Below are positions 9,492-19,581 of a DNA stretch of 64,000 bases, one piece after another; positions within the stretch are counted from its first letter, which is position 1; every line of letters begins with the position of its first letter. The notes beneath the pieces were generated by a model that was given only the letters and a program-made list of their open reading frames with translations, did no database searches and was not told the DNA's origin. Source of the stretch: Streptomyces sp. ACA25 (GTDB lineage: Bacteria; Actinomycetota; Actinomycetes; Streptomycetales; Streptomycetaceae); the NCBI RefSeq assembly GCF_028200735.1, contig NZ_JAQKPV010000001.1, forward strand, positions 434,001 through 498,000. The letters run 5' to 3'. Both the position numbers and the translations under genes were made by a program.

Positions 9492-11279
9492 ATGCATCGG
9501 TACCGGTCCCACACCTGCGGCGAGCTGCGTTCCGCGGACATCGGCGAGGACGTCCGACTGTCCGGCTGGCTGCACAACCGCCGCAATCTGGGTGGCATCC
9601 TCTTCATCGACCTGCGTGACCACTACGGCATCGTGCAGTTGGTCGTCCGGCCCGACACCGCCGTCAACGAGCGGCTCAGCTCCTTGTCCAAGGAGAGCGT
9701 CGTGCGGATCGACGGCCGCGTCGTCGCCCGCGGCGCGGAGAACGTCAACCCGGAGCTGCCGACCGGTGAGGTCGAGGTCGAGGTCGGCGAGGTCGAGGTA
9801 CTGGGCGGTGCCGAGCAGATCCCGTTCACGATCAACGCCGAGGACGGGGTGAACGAGGAGCGCCGGCTCGAGTACCGCTTCCTCGACCTGCGCAAGGAGC
9901 GGATGCACCGCAACATCATGCTGCGCTCCGCCGTGATCGCCTCGATCCGCCGGCGGATGACCGGCCTGGGCTTCAATGAGCTGGCCACCCCCATCCTGTC
10001 CGCCACCTCGCCGGAGGGCGCCCGGGATTTCCTGGTGCCGTCCCGGCTGCACGCGGGCAAGTTCTACGCCCTCCCGCAGGCCCCGCAGCAGTTCAAGCAG
10101 CTCCTGATGATCGCGGGCTTCGACCGCTACTTCCAGATCGCCCCCTGCTTCCGGGACGAGGACGCCCGCGCCGACCGCTCGCCGGGCGAGTTCTACCAGC
10201 TCGACATGGAGATGAGCTTCGTCGAGCAGGAGGATGTCTTCCAGGTCATCGAGAAGCTCATGACCGACCTCTTCGAGGAGTTCGGCAACGGCCGGCACGT
10301 CACCTCGCCGTTCCCCCGCATCCCGTTCCGGGAGGCGATGGTCCGCTACGGCACGGACAAGCCGGACCTGCGCGCGAAGCTGGAGCTGGTGGACGTCTCG
10401 CAGATCTTCGCGGGCTCCTCTTTCAAGGCATTCGCCGACAAGCACGTCCGCGCGCTGGCCGTCCCCGACACCGCCGGGCAGCCGCGCAAGTTCTTCGACC
10501 AGATGGGCGAGTTCGCCGTCGAGCACGGCGCCAAGGGCCTGGCCTGGGTACGCGTCGGCGAGAGCGAGGGCGACCGGCCGGTCCTGAGCGGCCCGATCGC
10601 GAAGTTCCTCACCGAGGACAACGTCGACGCGCTGCTCGGCGCCCTCGGCGCCGGCCCGGGCCACGCCGTCTTCTTCGGCGCGGGCGAGTTCGACGAGGTC
10701 TCCCGCATCATGAGCGCGGTCCGGGTCGAAGCGGCCAGGCGGGCCGGTCACTTCGAGGAGGGCGTCTTCCGGTTCTGCTGGATCGTCGACTTCCCGATGT
10801 TCGAGAAGAACGAGGACACCGGCGCGATCGAGTTCTCCCACAACCCGTTCTCCATGCCGCAGGGCGGCCTCGAGGCACTGCGGAGCAAGGACCCGCTGGA
10901 CGTCCTCGCCTGGCAGTACGACATCGTCTGCAACGGTGTGGAGCTCTCCTCCGGCGCCATCCGGAACCACGAACCGGAGCTGATGTACGAGGCGTTCGGG
11001 ATCGCCGGTTACTCCAGGGAAGAGGTCGAGCGGGAGTTCGGCGGGATGCTCCGGGCCTTCGCCTTCGGTGCCCCGCCGCACGGGGGCATCGCCCCCGGCA
11101 TCGACCGGATCGTCATGCTGCTGGCGGACGAGCCGAACATCCGCGAGACCATCGCCTTCCCGCTCAACGGCAACGCCCAGGACCTGCTCATGGGCGCCCC
11201 GAGCGAGGTGGACGAATCCCGCCTGAGGGAGTTGCACCTCTCCCTCCGCAAGGCCCCGGCGCCCCCGCAACCCAAGTAG
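9492..11279 (+). CDS. aspS: Aspartyl-tRNA synthetase
   Basis: This is a full-length 595-aa bacterial-type class IIb synthetase that charges tRNA-Asp with aspartate. Residues 1-105 form the OB-fold anticodon-binding domain ([19 protein letters not shown]). The catalytic core shows motif 2 ([19 protein letters not shown]) and motif 3 ([20 protein letters not shown]). The GAD insertion domain lies between them. Key residues look intact. The gene is single-copy in the window, divergent from the phosphatase, and followed by an exceptionally strong hairpin terminator. Confidence 0.98.
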   Translation: MHRYRSHTCGELRSADIGEDVRLSGWLHNRRNLGGILFIDLRDHYGIVQLVVRPDTAVNERLSSLSKESVVRIDGRVVARGAENVNPELPTGEVEVEVGEVEVLGGAEQIPFTINAEDGVNEERRLEYRFLDLRKERMHRNIMLRSAVIASIRRRMTGLGFNELATPILSATSPEGARDFLVPSRLHAGKFYALPQAPQQFKQLLMIAGFDRYFQIAPCFRDEDARADRSPGEFYQLDMEMSFVEQEDVFQVIEKLMTDLFEEFGNGRHVTSPFPRIPFREAMVRYGTDKPDLRAKLELVDVSQIFAGSSFKAFADKHVRALAVPDTAGQPRKFFDQMGEFAVEHGAKGLAWVRVGESEGDRPVLSGPIAKFLTEDNVDALLGALGAGPGHAVFFGAGEFDEVSRIMSAVRVEAARRAGHFEEGVFRFCWIVDFPMFEKNEDTGAIEFSHNPFSMPQGGLEALRSKDPLDVLAWQYDIVCNGVELSSGAIRNHEPELMYEAFGIAGYSREEVEREFGGMLRAFAFGAPPHGGIAPGIDRIVMLLADEPNIRETIAFPLNGNAQDLLMGAPSEVDESRLRELHLSLRKAPAPPQPK

Positions 11280-11306
11280 CCCGCGCACCCCGCGCACCCC
11301 GCGCAC

Positions 11307-11347
11307 CAGCAAGGTCCCGCCCCGGTCTCCGGGGCGGGACCTTGCTG
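11307..11347 (+). terminator. Strong intrinsic-type terminator after aspS
   Basis: A perfect 17-bp stem (11307-11323 pairing with 11331-11347) has a 7-nt loop that can close by two further G-C pairs. It begins 27 bp after the aspS stop and has no long U-tract. Confidence 0.85.
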
Positions 11348-11492
11348 CTGTGCCGCTTGTTGCTGTGCCGCGCAGGCGTGCGCCCTGGGGAAAACAACGG
11401 TTGCGCACTGCGCGCGCCTTCTGGTGGTTCGCACCCATCTGGAGCAAGGTGGGGGTGACAGCCGCATACGGGATGTTTCACGGAGACTGCTG

Positions 11493-12278
11493 ATGCCTGA
11501 CCGATCCACCAAACTCCGGGCAAACCGGGCGAGCATCGCCCACAAGGCCCGGTATGCCGTCCGCAATCCGGCCAAGGTCGCGCCCTATCTGCGTCGCACC
11601 GCCCGGAACGCCGTGCTGCGGGTCAAGCACCGGGACCATGTCTCCTACTACCGGGCGGTGATGGCCTCGGACGCGGGGCGCAGCCCGGAGGCGGCGGTCG
11701 GCAGCCGCAGCCACGAACGGTGGCTGGCGCTGGGCGAGATGCAGTTCGACTACCTCAAGGGCCATGGTCTGAGCCCGGAGCACCGCATGCTCGACATCGG
11801 CTGCGGCAACCTCCGGGCCGGGTGGCGGTTCATCGACTACCTGGAGCCCGGTCACTACTACGGCATCGACATCTCGCCGGACATCCTCATCAGCGCCAAG
11901 CAGACCCTCACCGCCTATGCGTTGCAGGACAAGCTGCCGCACCTGACGATCACCGGCGACCTGACCCTGGACTTCCTGCCCAGCGAGCACTTCGACGTGG
12001 TGCACGCGCACAGCGTCTTCTCGCACTCCCCGATCGGGGTGATCGAGGAGTGCCTGTCCCACGTCGGCCGGGTCCTCACCCCGGACGGCTTCTTCGATTT
12101 CACCTTCGACCGGACGGAGGGCACCGAGCACCAAGTGCTGGGTGAGGATTTCTACTACCGCACCGAGACTTTGCTGGGCCTTGCCCGCCGGCACGGCCTG
12201 GAAGCCCGCTTCATGGACGACTGGGAGAAGCTGCCGCACGGTCAGTCCAAGATCCGCGTCACGCGGCGCGCCGGCTGA
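11493..12278 (+). CDS. Class I SAM-dependent methyltransferase
   Basis: The 261-aa protein has a Rossmann methyltransferase fold: motif I MLDIGCGNLRAG near residue 105, motif II around YYGIDISPDIL, and HFDVVHAHSVFSHSP as the post-II region. The basic N-terminal ~60 residues (KARYAVRNPAKVAP, RNAVLRVKHRD) may be a membrane or nucleic-acid contact region. The acceptor substrate is unknown. I use ATG 11493 (GGAG seven bases upstream) rather than the in-frame start at 11424. Its last 20 bases overlap the end of the convergent MFS gene. Confidence 0.8.
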   Translation: MPDRSTKLRANRASIAHKARYAVRNPAKVAPYLRRTARNAVLRVKHRDHVSYYRAVMASDAGRSPEAAVGSRSHERWLALGEMQFDYLKGHGLSPEHRMLDIGCGNLRAGWRFIDYLEPGHYYGIDISPDILISAKQTLTAYALQDKLPHLTITGDLTLDFLPSEHFDVVHAHSVFSHSPIGVIEECLSHVGRVLTPDGFFDFTFDRTEGTEHQVLGEDFYYRTETLLGLARRHGLEARFMDDWEKLPHGQSKIRVTRRAG

Positions 12279-13608
12279 TCATCATCACCAGCGGGACCGC
12301 CACCGCGCACAGGGCCCCGGATCCCACCCACACCGGGTCGTAGGAGCCGGAGAGGTCCCGCACCAGACCCCCGGCCACGGCCAGCACTCCCGCCCCGGCC
12401 TGGTGCGCGGCGAGCACCCAGCCGAAGACGATGGCACCGTCCCGGCCGTAAACCTGGCGGCAGAGCGCGATCGTCGGCGGCACGGTCGCCACGTCGAGCA
12501 GGCCGAACGCCACCGCGAAGAGCACCAGGGCCGGCGCCGGGACCGGACCCATCAGCAGCGGGAGCAGGAGCAGCGAGACGGCGCGCAGGCCGTAGGCGGC
12601 GGCGAGAATCCGCCGGGGATCGGCCCGGTCGGTGAGCCAGCCGGCGCCGACGGTGCCCGCCAGGGAGAACACTCCGATCACTGCCAGCAGGGAAGCGGCG
12701 ACGGTGACCGGCATCCCGTGATCGTGCGCGGCGGGGGTGAAGTGGGTCCACATGATGCCGTTCGTCGAGGCCCCGCAGATCGCGAAGGTCCCGGCGAGCA
12801 GCCAGAACGGCCCGGTCCTGGCCGCCCGCAGCAGCACTCGCACCGCGCGGTGGGCAGCGCCGGGCACCGGCGCCGGCCGCGGTGCGGGCCCGGTCGCGCC
12901 GTAGGCGGGCACCCGCAGGTCCGCCGGGTGGTCACGCAGCAGCAGCCAGGCCGAAGGCAGCAGGGCCAGCGCGGCCAGGGCCAGGATGACCACCGCGGGG
13001 CGCCAGGACCAGCGGTCGACCACCCAGGCCAGGGCCGGCAGGAACACCATCTGCCCGAAGACGCTCGCCCCGGTCAGCAGTCCCGTCACCAGCCCGCGCC
13101 GCCGTACGAACCAGCGGTCGGCGAGGGTGGCTGCGAAGGTCATGGCGAGTGAGCCCGCTCCCAGGCCGACGAGCACACCCCAGGCGAGCACGAACTGCCA
13201 GGCGGCGGTCATGACGGTCGTCGCGGTCGCGCCCGCGACCAGCAGGGCCAGCGCCCCGGCGACGACCCGGCGGATCCCGAAGCGGTCCATGAGGGACGCG
13301 GCGAACGGTGCGATCAGCCCGTTGAGCACCATGTTCACCGAGACCGCCAGCCCGATCGTCCCCCGGGACCAGTCGAACTCCCCGTGCAGCGGATCCACCA
13401 GCAGCCCCGGCACGGTGCCGAACGCTCCGGCGACGACGATCGTCAGGCAGGCGACCGCGGCGACCCACCAGGCGGGAGGGATGCCCCCGCCGAGGAGCGG
13501 GCGAGTGCGGGCCGGTCCGCGCGGCGGGCCGGGAGGCTCCGGGCTGTCGTCCGGCCCTCGTGAGCCGAACGGGCCGGTGGCTGCGGGGAGATCGGTGTGC
13601 TGGGTCAT
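12259..13608 (-). CDS. MFS transporter (12-TM, monocarboxylate-porter-like)
   Basis: This 449-aa major facilitator superfamily permease has about 12 hydrophobic segments. Its first repeat carries the cytoplasmic motif MDRFGIRRV between TM2 and TM3, and an AWGVLVGLGAGS segment follows. The type resembles MCT/oxalate-formate-antiporter-like members rather than drug pumps; the substrate is unknown. ATG 13608 is preceded by GGAGGA at seven bases, and the longer open frame upstream is ignored. It is divergent from a GlxA-type regulator 52 bp away, which is the likely controller. Its 3' end overlaps the methyltransferase gene by 20 bp. Confidence 0.88.
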   Translation of the reverse strand: MTQHTDLPAATGPFGSRGPDDSPEPPGPPRGPARTRPLLGGGIPPAWWVAAVACLTIVVAGAFGTVPGLLVDPLHGEFDWSRGTIGLAVSVNMVLNGLIAPFAASLMDRFGIRRVVAGALALLVAGATATTVMTAAWQFVLAWGVLVGLGAGSLAMTFAATLADRWFVRRRGLVTGLLTGASVFGQMVFLPALAWVVDRWSWRPAVVILALAALALLPSAWLLLRDHPADLRVPAYGATGPAPRPAPVPGAAHRAVRVLLRAARTGPFWLLAGTFAICGASTNGIMWTHFTPAAHDHGMPVTVAASLLAVIGVFSLAGTVGAGWLTDRADPRRILAAAYGLRAVSLLLLPLLMGPVPAPALVLFAVAFGLLDVATVPPTIALCRQVYGRDGAIVFGWVLAAHQAGAGVLAVAGGLVRDLSGSYDPVWVGSGALCAVAVPLVMMISRRAA

Positions 13609-13660
13609 GCCCCGATCCTCCGGAGCCCCGACCCGCCGCACGAGTGGCCGGAAGGACGAC

Positions 13661-14677
13661 ATGTGCAAGAATCGGGCCATGACTGTCTTTGTGTACCCCG
13701 GCCGTCACCGGGTCGCCGTCCTCGTCCGCCACGGCCTGCTGCCCATCGAGCTGGGCATCGTCCACCGGCTGTTCAACCAGGCCAGGGACGCCGACGGGCA
13801 GCCCCTCTACGAAGTCGTCACCTGTGGCCTGGAGGCCGGCCGGGTCCGCACCGACGCGGACTTCACGATCCAGGTCCCGCACGGGCCCGAGGCTCTGGCC
13901 GAGGCCGATACCGTGTTCGTCCCCGCCGCTTACGAGCACGACGAGACCCGCACCCACGGAAGTCTCGGTCCCGCTCTCGACGAGGCGGTGGGGCGCATCC
14001 GGGCGGGGGCCAGGATCGCCTCCATCTGCACCGGCTCCTTCGTCCTGGCGGCCGCCGGACTGCTCGACGGCCGCCGGGCCACCACCCACTGGGCGGCGAC
14101 GGAGGAGTTCCGCGCGCTCTACCCCGCGGTATGTCTGGACCCGGATGTTCTCTACACCGATGAGGGTGACGTCCTCACCTCGGCGGGTGTCGCCGCCGGC
14201 ATCGACCTGTGCCTGCACATGATCCGGGGTGACCACGGCGCGGCCGTCGCCAACGACGTCGCCCGGAACACCGTCGTTCCGCCGCACCGTGAGGGCGGTC
14301 AGGCCCAGTTCATCCTGCGGCCGGTGCCGCAGCCGCAGCTCTCCTCCACCGGCAGGGCGCGGGCCTGGGCGATGGAGCACCTGCACCGGCCGCTGACTCT
14401 GCGCGAGCTGGCTGCCCAGGAGTCGATGAGCGTGCGGACATTCACCCGCCGCTTCCGGGAGGAGGCGGGTATCTCACCGCTGCAGTGGCTGACCCGGCAG
14501 CGCGTGGACCGGGCCCGGCACCTGCTGGAGGAGACCGACCTGTCCGTCGACCGGGTCGCGGAGCAGTCGGGCTTCGGCACGGCGGCATCCCTCCGTCAGC
14601 ACCTGCAGGCCACCCTCGGTGTCTCCCCGTCCGCCTACCGCCACACCTTCCGCGGCCGGCCGCTCGTCGACGCGTGA
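13661..14677 (+). CDS. GlxA family transcriptional regulator (DJ-1/PfpI + AraC HTH)
   Basis: The 338-aa protein has a DJ-1/PfpI-like amidotransferase fold (about 15-195) with the nucleophile-elbow Cys in SICTGSF. A C-terminal AraC helix-turn-helix (about 230-330) includes LTLRELAAQESMSVRTFTRRFREEAG as its first HTH. GlxA-type regulators respond to small metabolites and usually control an adjacent transporter or enzyme. The divergent MFS gene, with a 52-bp shared promoter, is the obvious target. ATG 13661 has GGAAGGA six bases upstream; the internal ATG 13679 is the alternative. Confidence 0.9.
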   Translation: MCKNRAMTVFVYPGRHRVAVLVRHGLLPIELGIVHRLFNQARDADGQPLYEVVTCGLEAGRVRTDADFTIQVPHGPEALAEADTVFVPAAYEHDETRTHGSLGPALDEAVGRIRAGARIASICTGSFVLAAAGLLDGRRATTHWAATEEFRALYPAVCLDPDVLYTDEGDVLTSAGVAAGIDLCLHMIRGDHGAAVANDVARNTVVPPHREGGQAQFILRPVPQPQLSSTGRARAWAMEHLHRPLTLRELAAQESMSVRTFTRRFREEAGISPLQWLTRQRVDRARHLLEETDLSVDRVAEQSGFGTAASLRQHLQATLGVSPSAYRHTFRGRPLVDA

Positions 14678-14840
14678 CCCCGGGGCCGCCTCGGGGACGT
14701 GGCGGCGGGCGCCCGGCCGCGCGAAAACCACCGGACAGTTGTCACCCCGGGCAGCCAGTATGGGACCGGGACGCGCGCCACCCGTTCTCCTCACCCACCA
14801 CCGCCTGCGGCCCTGCCGCAGGAGAACCGGAAGGATGTTC

Positions 14841-16469
14841 ATGACCGGCCACGCCCCGCCCGGCACAGATCCCGGCACCGTTCCGAGGGCCGGCCGACGG
14901 GAGTGGGTCGGACTCGCCGTTCTGGCTCTGCCCACGCTGCTGCTGGCCCTGGACATGAGCGTGCTCCATCTCGCGGCCCCGCACCTGAGCGCCGACCTGC
15001 GGGCCGACAGCACCCAGCTGCTGTGGATCCTCGACATCTACGGCTTCATGATCGCCGGATTCCTGGTCACCATGGGCACCCTGGGGGACCGGATCGGCCG
15101 CCGCAAGCTGCTGATGGCGGGCGCCACCGCGTTCGGCGCCGCCTCGGTCCTCGCGGCATACTCCACCAGCCCCGAGATGCTCATCGCCACCCGCGCGCTG
15201 CTCGGCATCGCGGGGGCCACCCTGATGCCCTCCACCCTGGCGCTCATCAGCAACATGTTCGCGCACCCCCGGCAGCGGGCCACCGCGATCGGGGTGTGGG
15301 TGACCTGCTTCATGGCCGGTGCCGCCGTCGGCCCGGTCGTCGGCGGGGTCCTGCTGGAGTGGTTCTGGTGGGGCTCGGTCTTCCTGCTCGGCGTGCCCGT
15401 GATGGTGGTCCTGCTGATCGCCGCGCCGTTCCTGCTCCCCGAGTACCGCGACGCCGACGCCGGCCGGATCGACGCGATCAGCGTGGTGCTGTCGCTGGGC
15501 GCCATGATTCCGCTGATCTACGGACTCAAGGAATGCGCCAAACAGGACCTTGCCACCGGGCCCCTGCTGGCCCTCGTGCTCGGTGCCGCCTCCGGCCTGC
15601 TGTTCCTCCGTCGGCAGCGGACGCTGGCCTCGCCACTGATCGACCTCAGGCTGTTCGCCAACCGGGCGTTCGGCGCGGCGCTGGCGATCATGCTGCTCAC
15701 CGTGCTGACGTCCGGCGGTGTGCTGCTGTTCTTCGTGCAGTACCTGCAGATGGTCGAGGGACTGTCCCCGCTCCAGGCAGGTCTGTGGATGCTGCCCTGC
15801 ACCCTGACGATGATCGTCGGTGCTCTGGTGTCGCCCGTGGCGGCCCGCCGGATCCCGCCCGGTCAGGTGGTGTCCGCGGGACTGGTGGTCGCGGCGCTCG
15901 GCTACCTGCTGCTGACCCGGGTCGGCAGCGGCGACAGCCTCGGCACCGCGGTCGTCGCCGTGAGCGTCGCGTTCCTCGGCCTGGCACCCATGATGGTGCT
16001 CGGCACCGATCTGGTACTGGGCTCCGCACCACCGCAGAAGGCCGGCTCGGCGTCGTCCCTGTCGGAGACCGCCACCGAGCTGGGCATGGCCCTCGGGGTA
16101 GCGGCTCTGGGCAGCCTCGGTGCGGTCGTCTACCGGGACCGGACGGACGGCGCGCTGCCCGAGGGGCTCCCGGCGGGAGCCGAGGCCGTCGCGGCCGACT
16201 CCCTGCCCGGCGCGCTGGCCGTGGCCGGCGAGCTGCCGGCCGACCTCGCCGCCGCGCTCCTCGACCCGGCCCGCGAGGCGTTCACCGACGGGGTCGTCGC
16301 CGTGGGCTGGGCGTCCGCAGGTCTGGTGCTCCTCCTGGCCGTGCTCGCCGCCACCCTCCTCCGGCACGTCCGCCCCAGCTCGGACCCGGCGGCGGCCGGA
16401 GAGGCGGCAGCATCCGGCAGCGACCACCCGCCCGGCCACGACGCGCAGCTGGTCACCGGTCCCCACTGA
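14841..16469 (+). CDS. MFS transporter, DHA2 drug-efflux type (14 TM)
   Basis: This 542-aa drug:H+ antiporter-2 permease resembles SmvA/QacA. It has MSVLHLAAPHLSADL in TM1, motif A GTLGDRIGRRKLL, motif C-like MAGAAVGPVVGG and about 14 hydrophobic segments. A long outward loop lies before the last TM (about 440-490). It probably exports cationic or amphipathic compounds by proton motive force. AAGGA precedes ATG 14841 by five bases; an in-frame ATG at 14835 also exists. It reads in the same direction as the GlxA gene, about 160 bp downstream. Confidence 0.88.
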   Translation: MTGHAPPGTDPGTVPRAGRREWVGLAVLALPTLLLALDMSVLHLAAPHLSADLRADSTQLLWILDIYGFMIAGFLVTMGTLGDRIGRRKLLMAGATAFGAASVLAAYSTSPEMLIATRALLGIAGATLMPSTLALISNMFAHPRQRATAIGVWVTCFMAGAAVGPVVGGVLLEWFWWGSVFLLGVPVMVVLLIAAPFLLPEYRDADAGRIDAISVVLSLGAMIPLIYGLKECAKQDLATGPLLALVLGAASGLLFLRRQRTLASPLIDLRLFANRAFGAALAIMLLTVLTSGGVLLFFVQYLQMVEGLSPLQAGLWMLPCTLTMIVGALVSPVAARRIPPGQVVSAGLVVAALGYLLLTRVGSGDSLGTAVVAVSVAFLGLAPMMVLGTDLVLGSAPPQKAGSASSLSETATELGMALGVAALGSLGAVVYRDRTDGALPEGLPAGAEAVAADSLPGALAVAGELPADLAAALLDPAREAFTDGVVAVGWASAGLVLLLAVLAATLLRHVRPSSDPAAAGEAAASGSDHPPGHDAQLVTGPH

Positions 16470-16574
16470 GCTCCCGGTGCCGTCCCCGCGTCCCCGGGCG
16501 GCGTCCCGACACGGCGCTAAGCTGGAAGGCGTACGGCCTTCCCGGGAGGTTCCGGTACGAGGAGCTGAGACGTC

Positions 16575-17150
16575 ATGCACGCCGTCATCGTGTACGAGAG
16601 CCTGTTCGGCAACACGCGCCGGGTCGCCGAGGCGATCAGTGAGGGCGTGCGGGAGGCCCACCCGGATGCCGAGGTCGACTGCCTGCGGGTGGACGAGGCG
16701 GACCCGGAGCGTGTCGCCGCCGCCGATCTCCTCGTGGTGGGAGGCCCGACCCATATGCGGGGCATGACCTCCCGGATGTCGCGGAAGATGGGGCGGACAG
16801 GCGAGAAGCAGGGCACGCCGGGAGAGCCCGGGAAGGGTCCTGAGCCGGGGGCGGAAGGTCCGGGGGCGGAAGGTCCGGAGGCAGAAGGGCCGGACGCGGA
16901 AGGCCCCGGAGTCCGCGACTGGTTCCACACCCTGCCCAAGGCCCGGAACGGTGCGCATGCCGCCGCCTTCGACACCCGCATGGGATCCGGGATGGCCGGT
17001 GGTGCGGCACGCGGCATCGCACGCCGGCTCCGCGGACACGGCTTCGCGCTGGTCGCCGACCCGGAGGGGTTCGTGATCCAGGATGCCGAGGGTCCGCTGC
17101 GGGAAGGGGAGCCCGGCCGGGCGAAGGAGTGGGGCGCTTCGCTGAGCTGA
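16575..17150 (+). CDS. Flavodoxin family protein with inserted pentapeptide repeats
   Basis: The 191-aa protein starts with a clear flavodoxin FMN-phosphate loop (YESLFGNTRRVAEAI, residues 7-21) and GGPTHMRGM. It should bind FMN and act in single-electron transfer or as an NAD(P)H-dependent reductase partner. Residues ~92-112 are four tandem AEGPx pentapeptides followed by a PGVRDWF segment. This lengthens the loop before the fold's third flavin-contact region. The C-terminal half (GSGMAGGAARGIARRLR) is normal. RBS GAGG lies about ten bases upstream. Confidence 0.85.
   Translation: MHAVIVYESLFGNTRRVAEAISEGVREAHPDAEVDCLRVDEADPERVAAADLLVVGGPTHMRGMTSRMSRKMGRTGEKQGTPGEPGKGPEPGAEGPGAEGPEAEGPDAEGPGVRDWFHTLPKARNGAHAAAFDTRMGSGMAGGAARGIARRLRGHGFALVADPEGFVIQDAEGPLREGEPGRAKEWGASLS
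16851..16910 (+). repeat. Four 15-bp tandem repeats inside the flavodoxin gene
   Basis: Units at 16851, 16866, 16881 and 16896 share GCGGAAGGTCCGGGG with one to four changes each. They keep the reading frame and encode AEGP plus one variable residue. Slipped-strand copy-number change is the likely origin. Confidence 0.85.
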
Positions 17151-17178
17151 TGCGCCCGGCCGGCTGTGCGGAGCCGCT

Positions 17179-19473
17179 TCACCCTTCGTCGGCCTGCACG
17201 TAGCGGCGCAGGTGCTGGGCGGTGAGGGTGTCCCCGGTGGCGACGAGCTCGGCCGGGGTGCCGGTGAAGACCACCTGACCGCCGTCGTGGCCGCCCCGGG
17301 GCCCGAGGTCGATCAGCCAGTCGGCGTGCGCCATCACGGCTTGGTGGTGCTCGATGACGATCACCGTGTTGCCGTCGTCCACCAGCCGGTCCAGCAGCGC
17401 CAGCAACTGGTCCACGTCGGCCAGGTGCAGGCCGGTCGTCGGCTCGTCGAGCACGTAGATCGCCGACTTCTCCGCCATGTGGATGGCGAGCTTGAGCCGC
17501 TGCCGTTCCCCGCCGGAGAGCGTGTTCAGCGGCTGCCCCAGACGCAGGTAGCTCAGCCCGACATCGGAGAGCCGGTCGAGGATGACGCGGGCCTGGCCGG
17601 AGGGGAAGAACGCGCGGGCCTCGGCGACCGACATGGTCAGGACCTCGCTGATGTTCTTGCCGCGCAGCGTGTAGGTGAGCACCTCCGGGGTGAAGCGCTT
17701 GCCCTCGCACTGCTCGCAGAGGGAGGCCACCCCGGCCATCATGGCCAGGTCGGTGTACACCAGCCCGAGGCCGTTGCAGTGGGAGCACGCGCCCTCGGAG
17801 TTCGCGCTGAAGAGGGCGGCCTTCACCCCGTTGGCTTTGGCGAAGGCGGTGCGGATCGGGCCGAGCAGCCCGGTGTAGGTGGCCGGGTTGCTGCGGCGGG
17901 AGCCGCGGATCGGCGTCTGGCTCGCCACCACCACCCCGTCCCGGCCGGCGAGGTATCCGTGGATCAGTGAGCTCTTGCCGGATCCGGCGACACCGGTCAC
18001 CGCGGTCAGCACGCCGAGCGGGATCTCGGCGCTGACGTCCTTGAGGTTGTGCAGGTCGGCCCGCTCGATGGTCAGCTGCCCCCGTGGCGGGCGGACGGTC
18101 TCCCGCAACCGGGCGCGGTGGCCGAGGTGCCGCCCGGTCAGGGTGTCTGAGGCCCGCAGCCCTGCGAGGTCACCGCTGTAACAGATGTGGCCCCCGGCCG
18201 ATCCGGCTCCGGGGCCGAGGTCGACCACATGGTCGGCGATGGCGATGACCTCGGGTTTGTGTTCCACGACGAGCACAGTGTTGCCCTTGTCCCGCAGACG
18301 CAGGAGGAGGCTGTTCATCCGCTGGATGTCGTGCGGGTGGAGACCGGTGGTGGGCTCGTCGAAGACGTAGGTGACGTCCGTGAGGCTCGAGCCGAGATGC
18401 CGGACCATCTTGACGCGCTGGGCCTCTCCTCCGGAGAGGGTGGAGGAGGTGCGGTCCAGGCTGAGGTACCCGAGGCCGATCTCCACCAGCGAGTCCAGGG
18501 TGTGCCGAAGTGTGGTCAGCAGGGGCGCGACCGAGTCGTCACCGATGCGGTGCACGAACTCCGCCAGATCGCTGATCTGCATGGCCGAACACTGGGCGAT
18601 GCTGAGCCCGCCCACCGTGGAGGACAGGGCGGCGGCGTTCAGCCGGGTGCCGTCACAGGCGGGGCAGTCGGTGAAGACCACGGCGCGGTCCACGAAGGCC
18701 CGGATGTGGGACTGCATCGCCTCCCGGTCCTTGGAGAGATGAACCCGCTGGACCTTGGTCACCAGGCCTTCGTAGGTGATGTTGTTCGACCCCACCTTGA
18801 TCTTGGTGGCGGGCTTGTGCAGAAAGTCCTCCCACTCGGCCGGGGTGAACTCCTTCAGCGGTACGTCGGGGGCGTACAGCCCGGACTGGGCCATGATCTG
18901 CCAGTACCAGGCGCCCACGGCGAAGCCCGGCGCGGTGATCGCCCCGTCGTTGAGGGAGCGGTCGCGGTCCACCAGCTGGTCGATGTCGATCTGCGACACC
19001 TGGCCGATCCCCTCGCACTCGGGACACATGCCCTCGGCGGTGTTGAAGCTGAAGGCGCTCGACGTCCCGATGTGCGGTGTGCCGAGCCGGCTGAAGACGA
19101 TCCGCAGCATCGTGTAGGCATCGGTGGCCGTTCCGACGGTGGAGCGGGACGCGGCCCCCATCCGCTCCTGGTCGACCACGATGGCTGCGCTCAGATTGTG
19201 CAGGGCGTCGACGTCGGGCCGGCCGAGACTCGGCATGAACGACTGGACGAAGGCCGTGTAGGTCTCGTTGATCAGACGCTGCGACTCCGCGGCGATGGTG
19301 CCGAAGACGAGTGAGGACTTCCCCGAGCCGGAGACGCCGGTGAAGACGGTCAGCCGGCGCTTCGGGAGGTCGAGCGAGACGTCTGCCAGATTGTTCTCCC
19401 GGGCCCCGCGCACCTGGATCATGTGGTGGCTGTCCGCCGGTACCGGCTCGGGGCGTGACGGTGCGACAGACAT
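17179..19473 (-). CDS. UvrA-like ATPase (short, drug-resistance type)
   Basis: At 764 aa this is shorter than housekeeping UvrA (~950-1000 aa). It has two ABC ATPase modules with Walker A motifs GVSGSGKSSL and GVAGSGKSSL, and signatures LSGGEAQRVK and LSGGERQRLK. Zn-binding CxxC pairs are present (CPECEGIG, CPACDGT, CSHCNGLG, CEQC). It lacks the length for a full UvrB-interacting insertion. Such paralogues in antibiotic producers (DrrC-like) confer resistance to DNA-intercalating drugs. GAGGAG precedes the ATG by six bases. No biosynthetic cluster is adjacent, so a general protective role is as likely. Confidence 0.88.
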   Translation of the reverse strand: MSVAPSRPEPVPADSHHMIQVRGARENNLADVSLDLPKRRLTVFTGVSGSGKSSLVFGTIAAESQRLINETYTAFVQSFMPSLGRPDVDALHNLSAAIVVDQERMGAASRSTVGTATDAYTMLRIVFSRLGTPHIGTSSAFSFNTAEGMCPECEGIGQVSQIDIDQLVDRDRSLNDGAITAPGFAVGAWYWQIMAQSGLYAPDVPLKEFTPAEWEDFLHKPATKIKVGSNNITYEGLVTKVQRVHLSKDREAMQSHIRAFVDRAVVFTDCPACDGTRLNAAALSSTVGGLSIAQCSAMQISDLAEFVHRIGDDSVAPLLTTLRHTLDSLVEIGLGYLSLDRTSSTLSGGEAQRVKMVRHLGSSLTDVTYVFDEPTTGLHPHDIQRMNSLLLRLRDKGNTVLVVEHKPEVIAIADHVVDLGPGAGSAGGHICYSGDLAGLRASDTLTGRHLGHRARLRETVRPPRGQLTIERADLHNLKDVSAEIPLGVLTAVTGVAGSGKSSLIHGYLAGRDGVVVASQTPIRGSRRSNPATYTGLLGPIRTAFAKANGVKAALFSANSEGACSHCNGLGLVYTDLAMMAGVASLCEQCEGKRFTPEVLTYTLRGKNISEVLTMSVAEARAFFPSGQARVILDRLSDVGLSYLRLGQPLNTLSGGERQRLKLAIHMAEKSAIYVLDEPTTGLHLADVDQLLALLDRLVDDGNTVIVIEHHQAVMAHADWLIDLGPRGGHDGGQVVFTGTPAELVATGDTLTAQHLRRYVQADEG

Positions 19474-19581
19474 GCGGGTCTCCTCGGGACGGTGTCGGGG
19501 GCCCGTCAGGGTAGTGCGTGGCTCTGACAGTCCGCCTGGAGTTTCCCTCGCACCGCCCGCTCCGCGGCCGTCCCGCAGCGG

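Noticed and set aside
9294..11447. 717-residue minus-strand open frame
   Set aside because: It is the antisense shadow of aspS; no RBS or family match.
11424..11492. Longer N-terminus for the methyltransferase
   Set aside because: There is no RBS at 11424, whereas ATG 11493 has GGAG at seven bases.
14742..17039. 765-residue minus-strand open frame
   Set aside because: It is antisense to the DHA2 transporter and flavodoxin genes and has no domain match.
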